Part shown: positions 1-8,428 of the stretch, one piece after another
How positions within the stretch are numbered: the first letter of the stretch is position 1
How the letters are laid out: the number at the start of each line of letters is the position of its first letter
Source: an uncultured Bacteroidia bacterium
Lineage (GTDB): Bacteria > Bacteroidota > Bacteroidia > Bacteroidales > Prolixibacteraceae
Assembly: GCA_903905505.1 (NCBI GenBank)
Contig: CAIVGL010000102.1
Coordinates: forward strand, 1 to 52,494
Direction: 5' to 3'
DNA length: 52,494 bases
The notes under the pieces: model-generated
Seen by the model: only the letters and a program-made list of their open reading frames with translations
Told to the model about the DNA's origin: nothing
Database searches by the model: none
Position numbers and translations under genes: made by a program

Positions 1-324
1 AATTACATACTGCGCGCGCATGGTTGCCGCTTTTTGTGCCAGATCTTCTGCATCAAAATTATCAGCTAGCTCATCCAAGCTTTGGATGGCTGATCCATCG
101 ATCCAGTCGGTCGATCCCCATTGGTATTTCTTCCCTGGAAATGAATAGTGGGCAAAGAACCCATAATGCATATTTAGGAAGTCGGCATTAGCAGTTAAGG
201 AATCTTTCGCCATCGAAATGACTGGTTTAGAGCCAATCTCTTTGACTGTGACTGCTTGTGTTGCGATACTCCAACAAAGAAGCATAAGAATAAGACTCGC
301 CTGTATACTGAACTTGATCTTCAT
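1..324 (-). CDS. GH29-like alpha-L-fucosidase, N-terminal part (cut by window edge)
   Basis: This is the first 108 codons of a gene that runs off the left edge. The ATG at 322-324 opens a Sec signal peptide: residues 1-24 have a KIK start, a hydrophobic core and a cleavage region near TQA. The mature part contains MHYGFFAHYSF (about residues 52-62), FDAEDLAQKA and, at the edge, AQYVI. These resemble the start of the GH29 fucosidase barrel, where a FGxFxHW-like strand is followed by a helix with FDA..WA..A and then KYVV.T. The catalytic nucleophile and acid/base lie outside the window, so activity cannot be judged. It is the last visible gene of the glycosidase run, 56 bp behind the oxidoreductase gene. 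The family call is moderate; a related GH29-fold hydrolase is possible. Confidence 0.6.
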   Translation of the reverse strand, partial: MKIKFSIQASLILMLLCWSIATQAVTVKEIGSKPVISMAKDSLTANADFLNMHYGFFAHYSFPGKKYQWGSTDWIDGSAIQSLDELADNFDAEDLAQKAATMRAQYVI

Positions 325-380
325 ATTGAATAAATTAATTTTAGGTTTCTATAAAATTGATAGGTATTTATATTTAAGAA

Positions 381-1733
381 CTACCATAAGTTCTCACCAT
401 ACGACCATCCCTTGCGGGCCGGTTCTTTGATGTAAATATCAAGCTCTGGACGACCCACAGCCTTCATGGTTTTTGCATCGTAATTGATCTCGCCACCAAA
501 ACGTTGTGCAAGTATACCCACTTGTGCCATCTCAACTAAACTTGCCGAATAGTCAAAGTTTGATCCCGGTAAGGTGTGGCTCTTAATCGCTGCAATCCAT
601 TCCTGTACCGGTTTCTCTTCCAATATTCTTGGAATTGTTTTGGCTGGAGGGTTCTTCTTAAATTCTTCCCACTCCTCTTTTGGAACAAGAAGTCTGGCAT
701 CGTTAGGTCGCATTCCGGTGATCAATGTTTTCTTCTCCCCAATCATAATCATCCCTTCAACAGGCAATTCACTAATTCCCCATTCAGGTCTTACCTCAGG
801 TTTGCCAAATCCTTCATACCATTTCATGGTCACTGGAGCTTTTTCACCACGGGCAGCAAACTTCCAGGTAACCAGAGACTGTTCCGAAACGAATGTGTGA
901 TCAGCTATTGGATTGATTTGTTTTCCCTCTGCATGGTAAGGCATCCCAAGATCAAGGGCCCAGAAAGGGGCATCAAGGGTATGGCAACACCAATCGCCTA
1001 ATTTTCCATTCCCGTAATAATAAAAACCTCTCCAGTCGCCTGGTGCATAAACCTTGTTAAAAGGGCGTTCGCTGGCTTGTCCTTGCCATAAATTCCAATC
1101 CAGTTCTTTGGGCACTTGCTGGGCTTCAGGTGGAAAACTTGTAGATGGGTAAAAAGCGCCCGATTTGTTATTATTAAGAGGTGGTTGCCAAGCGTGCACC
1201 TCTTTAACCTGTCCGAGTAGTCCCATATCATACCACTCTTTGACCAATCTGATTCCATTGGTGGTGTGTCCTTGATTTCCCATTTGAGAAACAACGCCAT
1301 AGTGTTTTGCCGCTTTTTTCAGCGTCCGTGATTGCCAGATGTTATGGCACAACGGTTTCTCAACAAATACATGCATGCCTAGTTCCATACAAGCCATTGC
1401 CGCTGCAAAATGAGTGTGGTCAGGTGTCGCAATGATTACCGCGTCAATATCTCGGTGCATCTCATCCAGCATGACCCTAAAATCTTTATATCTCTTCGCA
1501 TTTGGGCACGCTTTAAACCCTTGGGCAGTTTGCCGGTCATCCACATCACACATGGCCACGATACTCTCTTTTGGAACTTGTGTCCAGCTTGCCGAGCCCC
1601 TACCACCAACACCAATAACCGCAATGTTTAGTCGATTGCTGGGTTTACAGCTAATGAGGTTCGGAAGAAAAACTGTCCCTGCCACAGCAGCTGAGGCAGA
1701 GGTAAGAAATGATCTACGTGATAAATTTTCCAT
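381..1733 (-). CDS. Exported Gfo/Idh/MocA-family oxidoreductase (Tat signal, probable lipoprotein)
   Basis: The 450-residue protein opens with a twin-arginine motif SRRSFL (residues 5-10), a hydrophobic stretch and a lipobox LISC ending at Cys29. It is therefore probably exported folded and lipid-anchored. A Rossmann dinucleotide motif GVGGRG follows (41-46), then the family EKP motif (125-127) with the catalytic-type lysine. The C-terminal half carries the WxGWW-like segment found in many Bacteroidota and Planctomycetota members. Tat export with the cofactor bound is usual for this subgroup. Its place among glycosidases, 7 bp after the GH95-like gene, suggests it oxidises or cleaves a sugar, either as a 3-keto-forming glycoside oxidoreductase or by the NAD-dependent mechanism of GH109. 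The sequence alone does not say which. ATG start at 1731-1733. Confidence 0.88.
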   Translation of the reverse strand: MENLSRRSFLTSASAAVAGTVFLPNLISCKPSNRLNIAVIGVGGRGSASWTQVPKESIVAMCDVDDRQTAQGFKACPNAKRYKDFRVMLDEMHRDIDAVIIATPDHTHFAAAMACMELGMHVFVEKPLCHNIWQSRTLKKAAKHYGVVSQMGNQGHTTNGIRLVKEWYDMGLLGQVKEVHAWQPPLNNNKSGAFYPSTSFPPEAQQVPKELDWNLWQGQASERPFNKVYAPGDWRGFYYYGNGKLGDWCCHTLDAPFWALDLGMPYHAEGKQINPIADHTFVSEQSLVTWKFAARGEKAPVTMKWYEGFGKPEVRPEWGISELPVEGMIMIGEKKTLITGMRPNDARLLVPKEEWEEFKKNPPAKTIPRILEEKPVQEWIAAIKSHTLPGSNFDYSASLVEMAQVGILAQRFGGEINYDAKTMKAVGRPELDIYIKEPARKGWSYGENLW

Positions 1734-1740
1734 ATTATAT

Positions 1741-4236
1741 TTAGTTCTGAATGGCTACCCCTTTTTTTACTAGGATATACTGTTCGTTAAGTTTTGTTTT
1801 GAAATTAATGATTTCGCCCGCTGCTGATTTTATTTTTTTTGAGCCAGCATAAAGATCTATAGGTTCAACACCCCATGGGTTGCGGATACTGCAAGCAGCT
1901 CCAGCCTGTGATTTGATTTTAACATACGCAATCTCTCCATGTTCGTGTGATGACGAGACCATAAAGTTGCCTCGGCATAATAAGTTAAACTGTACATCCC
2001 ACTCTTTAGGCCATGCCGGGAAAACACGAATTATTGTTTGCTCTCCTGGCTTTGAGGGGATACTCTGACAAAGTGCATTCTGCAACGCATCTGATGATCT
2101 TCCTAAACGCTCGGCAGTAACTGCCTGAGTACCTTCTAGGATATCCATCCTATTTTCGAAGGTTAGCTTTGTTAAGGCCTTCATCTGATTTGGAATAAGA
2201 TATTTAACCGCATCCGAACGACCCAACATCGCCCCTACAATGGGTAACATTGTTAATGAGCCAGCAAGTGTATTTTGATTAATGCCATTTGGAAAGTAGC
2301 CATCGAAGGTATTATTCGCAATTTTCAGCATCTCTGCATTCTTCGATTCTAACGTAAACAAATCGAAACACCAGATTGGCATCGTATTTAGGTCTGGTAA
2401 TGTCCATGGTTCGCCATCAACAACTGGAAGAAGTCCTTTGACAAAAGTCACCGGTTTATCTTTTAATGCAGGATATTCTGAACTCATCGGAAGAGGGGAG
2501 AGGTTGGCTAAAAACTCTTTCCATAATGGACGTAAATCAGCATCTACTTGAAGAATCTCCGATGCTTTGATAGCCACAGGCAAGATCCCCATCATCGAAG
2601 AGATCTCTTCTACAGTATTTTGGGCATCCCATACAGGCTCATTATCGTTCACATGGTAAATGTGGTATTTCCCATCTGCGGCTTTTTTGACATTTGGGAA
2701 GTTGCGATAAAACTCGGCAATCCCTTTAACCATCGGATAGGCTGATTCGGCTAGCCACTTTTTGTCTTGGGTGTATTCGTAATTCATCCAATAGGTATAG
2801 GCTATCTTAGCCCCCCTTGAAAAGATATGGGTAACGGGTCCAAAGGCGCCATTGCCAATGCCATTGTTCCAACGACTAAGCCATCTGTTGTGATTTGCTG
2901 CGAAGTTTTTAAACGACTCAGACCTCTTATCCCAAGGTTTTTTTAGTAGATATAACTCGCTCATCTCAGCTGCAATGGAATCTGGCAAGGCAGGATCGCC
3001 TTCAAAACCAATGGTTTCAGCAATGTAAATACCTTGGCTTCCCCATTGCTGCTTAGCCGATAGGGCGCAGGCATCAATCATGCGAGAATACATTTTGAAC
3101 ATCGGATTGATCAGCTCAAACTTATTCGCGGCAAGCAACGCATTGTACAAGCAGCTTTGATTGGCTCCCCAATATGAACCACCCCACGCACGTGTGTCGC
3201 CATCGGTAGTCCATAACATACCATTGAACTTGGTCATATATTCGCCTCGCGATGTTGAGGCCATCAAATAGAGGTAATAGGCGTAGTTTTTTCCAACATA
3301 GTCGGCTTCTCCATCTTGGCTATGCAGTTGTATATACGACTGCTCCCAGAACGAATGCCACCAATCTTTATTTGAGGCTAGCATCTTTTCAGCCCCTTGC
3401 TTTGCTGCTGCTTCAAGCTGATTGATCGCTTTGCCTACCACATCAAATTTTGGATCAAACGTGGCTGCGCTGGCGATAAGGATCGTATAATCCCTCTGAC
3501 CCGCTAAGGTCGAGAGTTTTAATTCGGTGTCTTTAGCAATCCAAGCCCTCGTTTGAGCATCTGGTATTGTGATGGCAACGGCCGATTTGCAATAATAGTC
3601 GCGCTCTGATGACTCCTGTGTCAAGATTAGCTTATCTCCAATGATTGATATTTTTGAGATGGACTTATGCTTTGCTCGCTGAACAATAGGGGCTCTTAAG
3701 GTACGAAGATTGACCACTGATGGCGTTTGAAAAGCTCTTGTGTCATGAACTTTAAGCACCATGACGTCGTGATCGTTCCAGACAAAAGCATTGGTTTTAA
3801 TCCCTTTCCCGTCTGTTTGTACGGTCCCATCGTAGCACGATAGATGCTGATTAAAATTAGGGGCTGTAAAAAGAGGTTCATTGCTTTGAAAATCGATATC
3901 CACAAAGCCAACACCACCGCAATAATCTCGCGGAGTGCCATCGAAGGTGGTCGAGCTCGCATTGACATTGAAGTAGTCAACCCGATTAATTTGCAAGTTA
4001 ATCGCTTGTTGGTTCGTCCAAATTAAGCTTCCCATACGGCCATTTCCAATAGGCTGACCTGCTTCTGTCCGTTTTACTGGCTGGGTATAGTTTAAGTCTG
4101 CTTTTGAGATTAAATTTTTATAATCGATGTTTGGAATAGTTACGACCTTTGGGCTGACACTTTGCGCCAAAACGATAGAGGCATTAAATCCCATGAATGC
4201 AATTAAAATAATTTTCAGTCTAGTCGTAATCTTCAT
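1741..4236 (-). CDS. GH95-like / DUF5703-type six-hairpin glycosidase
   Basis: This 831-residue protein has a Sec signal peptide (residues 1-24, cleavage after VLA or LAQ). Near residue 64 the segment GQPIGNGRMGSLIW matches the N-terminal beta-domain signature of GH95 and DUF5703 proteins, followed by an INRVD motif. The middle is rich in aromatic helices (around WWHSFW, GMLWTTDGDTRAWGGSYW and NEPVWDAQNTVEEIS), typical of an (alpha/alpha)6 barrel as in clan GH-L and GH95. A small beta-domain closes the C-terminus. GH95 members act on alpha-L-fucosides or alpha-L-galactosides, but this subgroup is usually only labelled GH95-like, so the substrate is open. It lies 21 bp after the GH92 gene and 7 bp before the oxidoreductase gene, so it is very likely co-transcribed with both. 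Confidence 0.75.
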   Translation of the reverse strand: MKITTRLKIILIAFMGFNASIVLAQSVSPKVVTIPNIDYKNLISKADLNYTQPVKRTEAGQPIGNGRMGSLIWTNQQAINLQINRVDYFNVNASSTTFDGTPRDYCGGVGFVDIDFQSNEPLFTAPNFNQHLSCYDGTVQTDGKGIKTNAFVWNDHDVMVLKVHDTRAFQTPSVVNLRTLRAPIVQRAKHKSISKISIIGDKLILTQESSERDYYCKSAVAITIPDAQTRAWIAKDTELKLSTLAGQRDYTILIASAATFDPKFDVVGKAINQLEAAAKQGAEKMLASNKDWWHSFWEQSYIQLHSQDGEADYVGKNYAYYLYLMASTSRGEYMTKFNGMLWTTDGDTRAWGGSYWGANQSCLYNALLAANKFELINPMFKMYSRMIDACALSAKQQWGSQGIYIAETIGFEGDPALPDSIAAEMSELYLLKKPWDKRSESFKNFAANHNRWLSRWNNGIGNGAFGPVTHIFSRGAKIAYTYWMNYEYTQDKKWLAESAYPMVKGIAEFYRNFPNVKKAADGKYHIYHVNDNEPVWDAQNTVEEISSMMGILPVAIKASEILQVDADLRPLWKEFLANLSPLPMSSEYPALKDKPVTFVKGLLPVVDGEPWTLPDLNTMPIWCFDLFTLESKNAEMLKIANNTFDGYFPNGINQNTLAGSLTMLPIVGAMLGRSDAVKYLIPNQMKALTKLTFENRMDILEGTQAVTAERLGRSSDALQNALCQSIPSKPGEQTIIRVFPAWPKEWDVQFNLLCRGNFMVSSSHEHGEIAYVKIKSQAGAACSIRNPWGVEPIDLYAGSKKIKSAAGEIINFKTKLNEQYILVKKGVAIQN

Positions 4237-4257
4237 TAGTTTCTATTAGGCTAGTTA

Positions 4258-6552
4258 TTATTCTTTAATGTTTGGTTTCGATCCCATCTCCATCTCAAGG
4301 ATCCCCCCAGCGATAATCTCCTGATGGGTGATCCAAAAGCGGTCTAAGGGTTGGTCATTTAATTTCATCGACTGAATGTAAATGTTTTCAGCTGAGTTAT
4401 TTTTTGCCACAATGGCAAAGGTTCTTCCAGTGGCGTATCGTTGATCTAAGAATATTGTGGCTTTCTCGAATACTGGACTTGTAATCTGGTATTTATTGTC
4501 TCCTGGACAGATGGGGTGAATACCCATGGCTGACAACACATACCAAGCCGACATCTGTCCAACATCGTCGTTTCCACTTAATCCAAAGACATCAGTTCCA
4601 TAAGCATTCGAACAAATCTTACGGGTCCATTTTTGTGTAAGCCAAGGTTTACCCGCTTCATTGAATAGGTATGGTACATGGTGCACAGGTTCGTTGGGAT
4701 GATTGTAGTAATCGTTCCATTTGAAATTATCAGGCGATTTATCGAAGAAGGCCGTTAGTTCATCGATGAAAAACTGTTTCCCCATAAGTTGCATCATCCC
4801 CGGTACATCATGAGGAACAAACCACCCTTGTTGGTATGGATTAGATTCGGCACACCCTTGACCGTGAACGGTCTTTCCTTTCCAAGGAAGCCATTCGGTA
4901 TCACTTAATCTGCCACGAAACCAGCTAACCTCCTTGTTCCAGATGTTTTTATAGGCGTGGCTTTTTTGATCATAAAATTTGGCCTCCTCTAATCGTCCGA
5001 ATGATTTTGCCATTTGACCAACACACCATTCTGAGTAGGCATTTTCTAGGGTGCCAGATATTGACCCTTTTAGGTATCCTTCTCTCCCACTGCTATTCCC
5101 ATCTACAGTCGCCTTGCAATTCTGATATGCTTTTTCGACATCATAATTACGAATCCCTTTCATATAGGCATCTGCCATCACCACAACACCAGGATTCCCA
5201 AGCATAACCCCTGTATTGTAATTCATGATTTCCCATTTTGGGGTGCTATGATCTCCTCTGAAATCAGCTGTTTCAATCCACGTATTGATCGCGTCGTTGA
5301 CCACCTCGGGATTAATGATCGTTTGCAACGGAAACTGACTGCGAAAGACATCCCACCCACTGAAGATGGTGCGAGCGGTATAACCTACTGCCGGATGAAT
5401 TTTTTGATCGCTCCCCATGAAATTTCCATTGTAGTCGGTGAAATTCCGAGGGTCAACCATGGTGCGATACATCGCGGTATAGAACTTTATTTTGTCTGCA
5501 TCATTCGTTCCTGTTACCATCACTTTGCTAAGCGCCTTGGTCCAGGCAGACTTGCTCTCGTGCACAACTTGATCGAAATTCCAATGTGAAATGTCATTCG
5601 CTAGGTTTCCCTTTGCCCCTTCAACATTGACAAAGGAAATACCACTCTTCATCGATACCTGCTCTCCCTCTTCTGTGGCAAATTCGGTAAAGAATCCCAA
5701 GTGTTTACCTTGCTGCTCTTTAATGTTGTAGCTAACTTTCGCATTTGCGACCAATTGCTGATATTCTGGCGTATTTACTTCACCGTTTTTTCTTTTCCAA
5801 TCGGCCGGAAACTCAGCACTCCAAACACCATAATGGGTGAGTGGTTTACTAAACTCGCAATAGAAATAAACCGTATACCAGACCCTCGCGCCATTGCCCC
5901 AGCCACCTCCATCGGGGGTGCATTTCATCCAGCCACTGATGGTATGGTCATTTTCTACCTTCACATATTGCTCTACCGAAGTTCCTCCCACACGACGTGA
6001 GAGATCAATCTGTATGCGTGAAAGTTCGTTCTTTGGAAAGGTAAATCGTAATATTCCTGATCGCGGTGCGGCCGTTAACTCAGCTTTTACGTTGTATTTA
6101 TCAAGCACTACCGAATAATAGCCAGCTTTAGCCACCTCATTGTCGTGCGAGAATCGAGATCGATACCCCTCGTCAACATTAGCTTCACTGCCTTTGAAGG
6201 TCTTCAAGGGGCCTGTTGTTGGCATAACGAGGAAATTCCCAAGATCGCCACCCCATCCAACTCCGCTTAGGTGGGTGAAACTAAAACCTTCAATGGTTTT
6301 GTTAAACCACGAATAACCATTGCCGTTGTCACCACCCGTATTGGTGTCTGGACTTAGTTGAACTAATCCAAAGGGTGTCGTAGCTCCGGGTAAGGTTCTT
6401 CCACAATCTTTACCGGCTAATTTTGACCCCGACGGACTAAAGGCTCCAATCATCGGATTGACAAAGTCAGCAATCGTAGATTTTTGAGCTAACGTCGAAA
6501 ATGAAGCTAGGATGACACTAAGAAACAGGATGATGCTTAAGTAGTTGCGCAT
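4258..6552 (-). CDS. GH92 alpha-1,2-mannosidase-type glycosidase
   Basis: The 764-residue enzyme begins at the ATG 6550-6552, giving a clean signal peptide ending FSTLAQ. An in-frame TTG at 6570 only adds six residues. The mature N-terminus has the GH92 signature VNPMIG, then LPGATTPFGLVQLSPDT and FTHLSGVG. The (alpha/alpha)6 catalytic domain carries a YNHPNEPVHHVPYLFN stretch. The conserved GNDDVGQMSAW segment (about residues 660-670) matches the family's acidic catalytic loop (normally GN/DEDxGQMSxW). GH92 enzymes are calcium-dependent inverting exo-alpha-mannosidases acting on N-glycans or mannans. The protein is probably periplasmic. It is third in the glycosidase run, 36 bp after the first GH2 gene. 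The family call is firm; linkage specificity is not determined. Confidence 0.93.
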   Translation of the reverse strand: MRNYLSIILFLSVILASFSTLAQKSTIADFVNPMIGAFSPSGSKLAGKDCGRTLPGATTPFGLVQLSPDTNTGGDNGNGYSWFNKTIEGFSFTHLSGVGWGGDLGNFLVMPTTGPLKTFKGSEANVDEGYRSRFSHDNEVAKAGYYSVVLDKYNVKAELTAAPRSGILRFTFPKNELSRIQIDLSRRVGGTSVEQYVKVENDHTISGWMKCTPDGGGWGNGARVWYTVYFYCEFSKPLTHYGVWSAEFPADWKRKNGEVNTPEYQQLVANAKVSYNIKEQQGKHLGFFTEFATEEGEQVSMKSGISFVNVEGAKGNLANDISHWNFDQVVHESKSAWTKALSKVMVTGTNDADKIKFYTAMYRTMVDPRNFTDYNGNFMGSDQKIHPAVGYTARTIFSGWDVFRSQFPLQTIINPEVVNDAINTWIETADFRGDHSTPKWEIMNYNTGVMLGNPGVVVMADAYMKGIRNYDVEKAYQNCKATVDGNSSGREGYLKGSISGTLENAYSEWCVGQMAKSFGRLEEAKFYDQKSHAYKNIWNKEVSWFRGRLSDTEWLPWKGKTVHGQGCAESNPYQQGWFVPHDVPGMMQLMGKQFFIDELTAFFDKSPDNFKWNDYYNHPNEPVHHVPYLFNEAGKPWLTQKWTRKICSNAYGTDVFGLSGNDDVGQMSAWYVLSAMGIHPICPGDNKYQITSPVFEKATIFLDQRYATGRTFAIVAKNNSAENIYIQSMKLNDQPLDRFWITHQEIIAGGILEMEMGSKPNIKE

Positions 6553-6588
6553 TCGTTTTTGTATATTCAAGGTTGTTTTTATATTTTT

Positions 6589-8388
6589 CTATTTCTGATA
6601 GGCTGCAGGTACTTTGCTAAAGATGGCCTTGATCTTGGTCATATCAAATTTCAGGCTTCTATCGTAATTATAGATTCCATTTTGTTCTTGCTCAACATCC
6701 GTAAGCTGCGTATAGCAATAGCCTGAGATGTATTTTGTCGTTAGGATAGCATCGGTAAGTTTACCCAATCTATCGTACAATTCTTCTAACGATTTAGGTT
6801 GACTATAACCCCACGATGATTCGCTGAGTGATTTAGAAACCCAACCAATGCCGCCATACTCATCAAGCACATAAGGCTGATTTTTGAATTTTTGCACCGC
6901 ATAATTGGTGAATATCTTCCCCTTCTCTTTTGGATCGAGGTAGTTCTTAAACTCCTCAGGATTCTGAACGTAACAATGAGCCGTCCAGATGTCTGTTTTG
7001 TGATGAGTCCAGCCACTGGCATCGTTGATAGGTCGCGTTGGGTCTAAATTCTTGGTGTTGTTGACGATATCATTAACCAATCGACCAAACTGAATATTCT
7101 TTGATGACCCTGTTTCATTAAATGGCGTCCAAGCAATGATAGATGGGTGATTTCTATCGCGCACAACGATCTCATACCATTCACTCATGAAATTACGACT
7201 ACCTTCTGGATCATTCGCTCCAAAGCCACCACTTGATGATTCAGCCCAGGTTAGATAGCCTAACTTGTCGGCCCAATAGTGAAAACGCTCGTCAAAAATC
7301 TTTTGGTGCAGACGAGCTCCATTAAAGCCAGCATTTTGCGATAGTTGAATGTCGTTTTTTAACGCTTCATCCGTTGGAGCAGTCCAAATGCCGGTAGGAT
7401 AAAATCCTTGATCCAACACAAACCGAAGATAAAGTAGCTTATTATTTAAAAAGATTCGATCTCCCTCAATGTGAATCTTACGCATTCCAGCGTAGCTTTT
7501 TACTTCGTCAATTAAGGTTTTTTTGCCGTCAAAGACTTGGTATTTAATTGTATATAGGAATGGTGATTCTGGCGACCAGGTTTTTACCTTCTTGATTGGA
7601 AGTTCAACCGCATTGTTATTGCCGGCAAAAAGCTCTTTTTGCGATACGACCTTTTCTCCATCAAGAATCTGTACTTTCAACTTCATTCCTCGTTCAAGGG
7701 TATAGAACTGAGGCTCAATAATAAATCGACTATTGTCAAGATCTGCCGTAACATGGCAATCTTTCAACCCGTTTTTTGCAACTGGTTCAAGCCAAACCGT
7801 TCTCCAGATTCCCGTGGTACGCGAATAATCGCACCCTGCAGACTTTAAATCAAAGGATTGTTTTCCACCTGGTTGCTTTCCTCCACGACGGTTGTCGATA
7901 ACCCTTAACACGACGTTATTGGTGCCTCCTGGTTTCACGAAATCAGAAATGTCAAAGTTAAACGAAGATGTGCCACCCCAATGATCGCCTACTAATTTAC
8001 CATCAATGTAAAGTTCACTCTGATAGTCGACACCACCAAAATGGATTAGAATTTGTTGTCCACTCCACGCTGCTGGTATCTCAATCTTACGTTGATACCA
8101 CATCTCCTCAATAAAATCTTTGTATTCGATACCTGAAAGTTTGCTCTCTGGACAAAATGGGACGTTTATCACACTATTAAAGCCTGCTGAATTGCTGTTT
8201 CCATCTTTTAATCCGGTTTTTTCAAAATCAAATGTATAGCTCCAAGCACCATTCAGATTTCTCCATTCTGAACGCTCAAATTGAGGCCGTGGGTATTCTG
8301 GACGGGGAATAGTCTGGGCGTAAATAGCTTGACTAATTAATGTTATGATTGAAAGTGCAAAGGCAATTTTTAATAGATTTTTATTCAT
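6589..8388 (-). CDS. GH2 family glycoside hydrolase (short three-domain form), paralogue A
   Basis: The 599-residue protein has a Sec signal peptide cleaved near AIYAQ (about residue 25). Next come a galactose-binding-like sugar-binding domain (about 30-200, with LNGAWSY and the GIWRTVWLEP motif), an immunoglobulin-like domain (205-305) and a TIM barrel (310-599). The acid/base Glu425 sits in WTPFNETG and the nucleophile Glu510 in LDEYGG, so the active site is intact. It lacks the C-terminal domains of LacZ and is about as long as beta-glucuronidases. I do not see the NxK motif that marks glucuronidases. Beta-galactosidase, beta-mannosidase or another specificity remains possible. It is a tandem duplicate of the next gene upstream, 40 bp away, and presumably periplasmic. 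Confidence 0.9.
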   Translation of the reverse strand: MNKNLLKIAFALSIITLISQAIYAQTIPRPEYPRPQFERSEWRNLNGAWSYTFDFEKTGLKDGNSNSAGFNSVINVPFCPESKLSGIEYKDFIEEMWYQRKIEIPAAWSGQQILIHFGGVDYQSELYIDGKLVGDHWGGTSSFNFDISDFVKPGGTNNVVLRVIDNRRGGKQPGGKQSFDLKSAGCDYSRTTGIWRTVWLEPVAKNGLKDCHVTADLDNSRFIIEPQFYTLERGMKLKVQILDGEKVVSQKELFAGNNNAVELPIKKVKTWSPESPFLYTIKYQVFDGKKTLIDEVKSYAGMRKIHIEGDRIFLNNKLLYLRFVLDQGFYPTGIWTAPTDEALKNDIQLSQNAGFNGARLHQKIFDERFHYWADKLGYLTWAESSSGGFGANDPEGSRNFMSEWYEIVVRDRNHPSIIAWTPFNETGSSKNIQFGRLVNDIVNNTKNLDPTRPINDASGWTHHKTDIWTAHCYVQNPEEFKNYLDPKEKGKIFTNYAVQKFKNQPYVLDEYGGIGWVSKSLSESSWGYSQPKSLEELYDRLGKLTDAILTTKYISGYCYTQLTDVEQEQNGIYNYDRSLKFDMTKIKAIFSKVPAAYQK

Positions 8389-8428
8389 GATTTATTTTGG
8401 ACTTTTGTATGCTGGATTTAATTTTTAA

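Noticed and set aside
381-1733. Firm GH109 (alpha-N-acetylgalactosaminidase) assignment
   Set aside because: The length and Tat signal fit, but the C-terminal half looks like the general Bacteroidota/Planctomycetota oxidoreductase subgroup, so only the superfamily can be supported.
5248-5589. Plus-strand frames inside the glycosidase genes
   Set aside because: They lie antisense to strong, family-supported genes and show no domain of their own.
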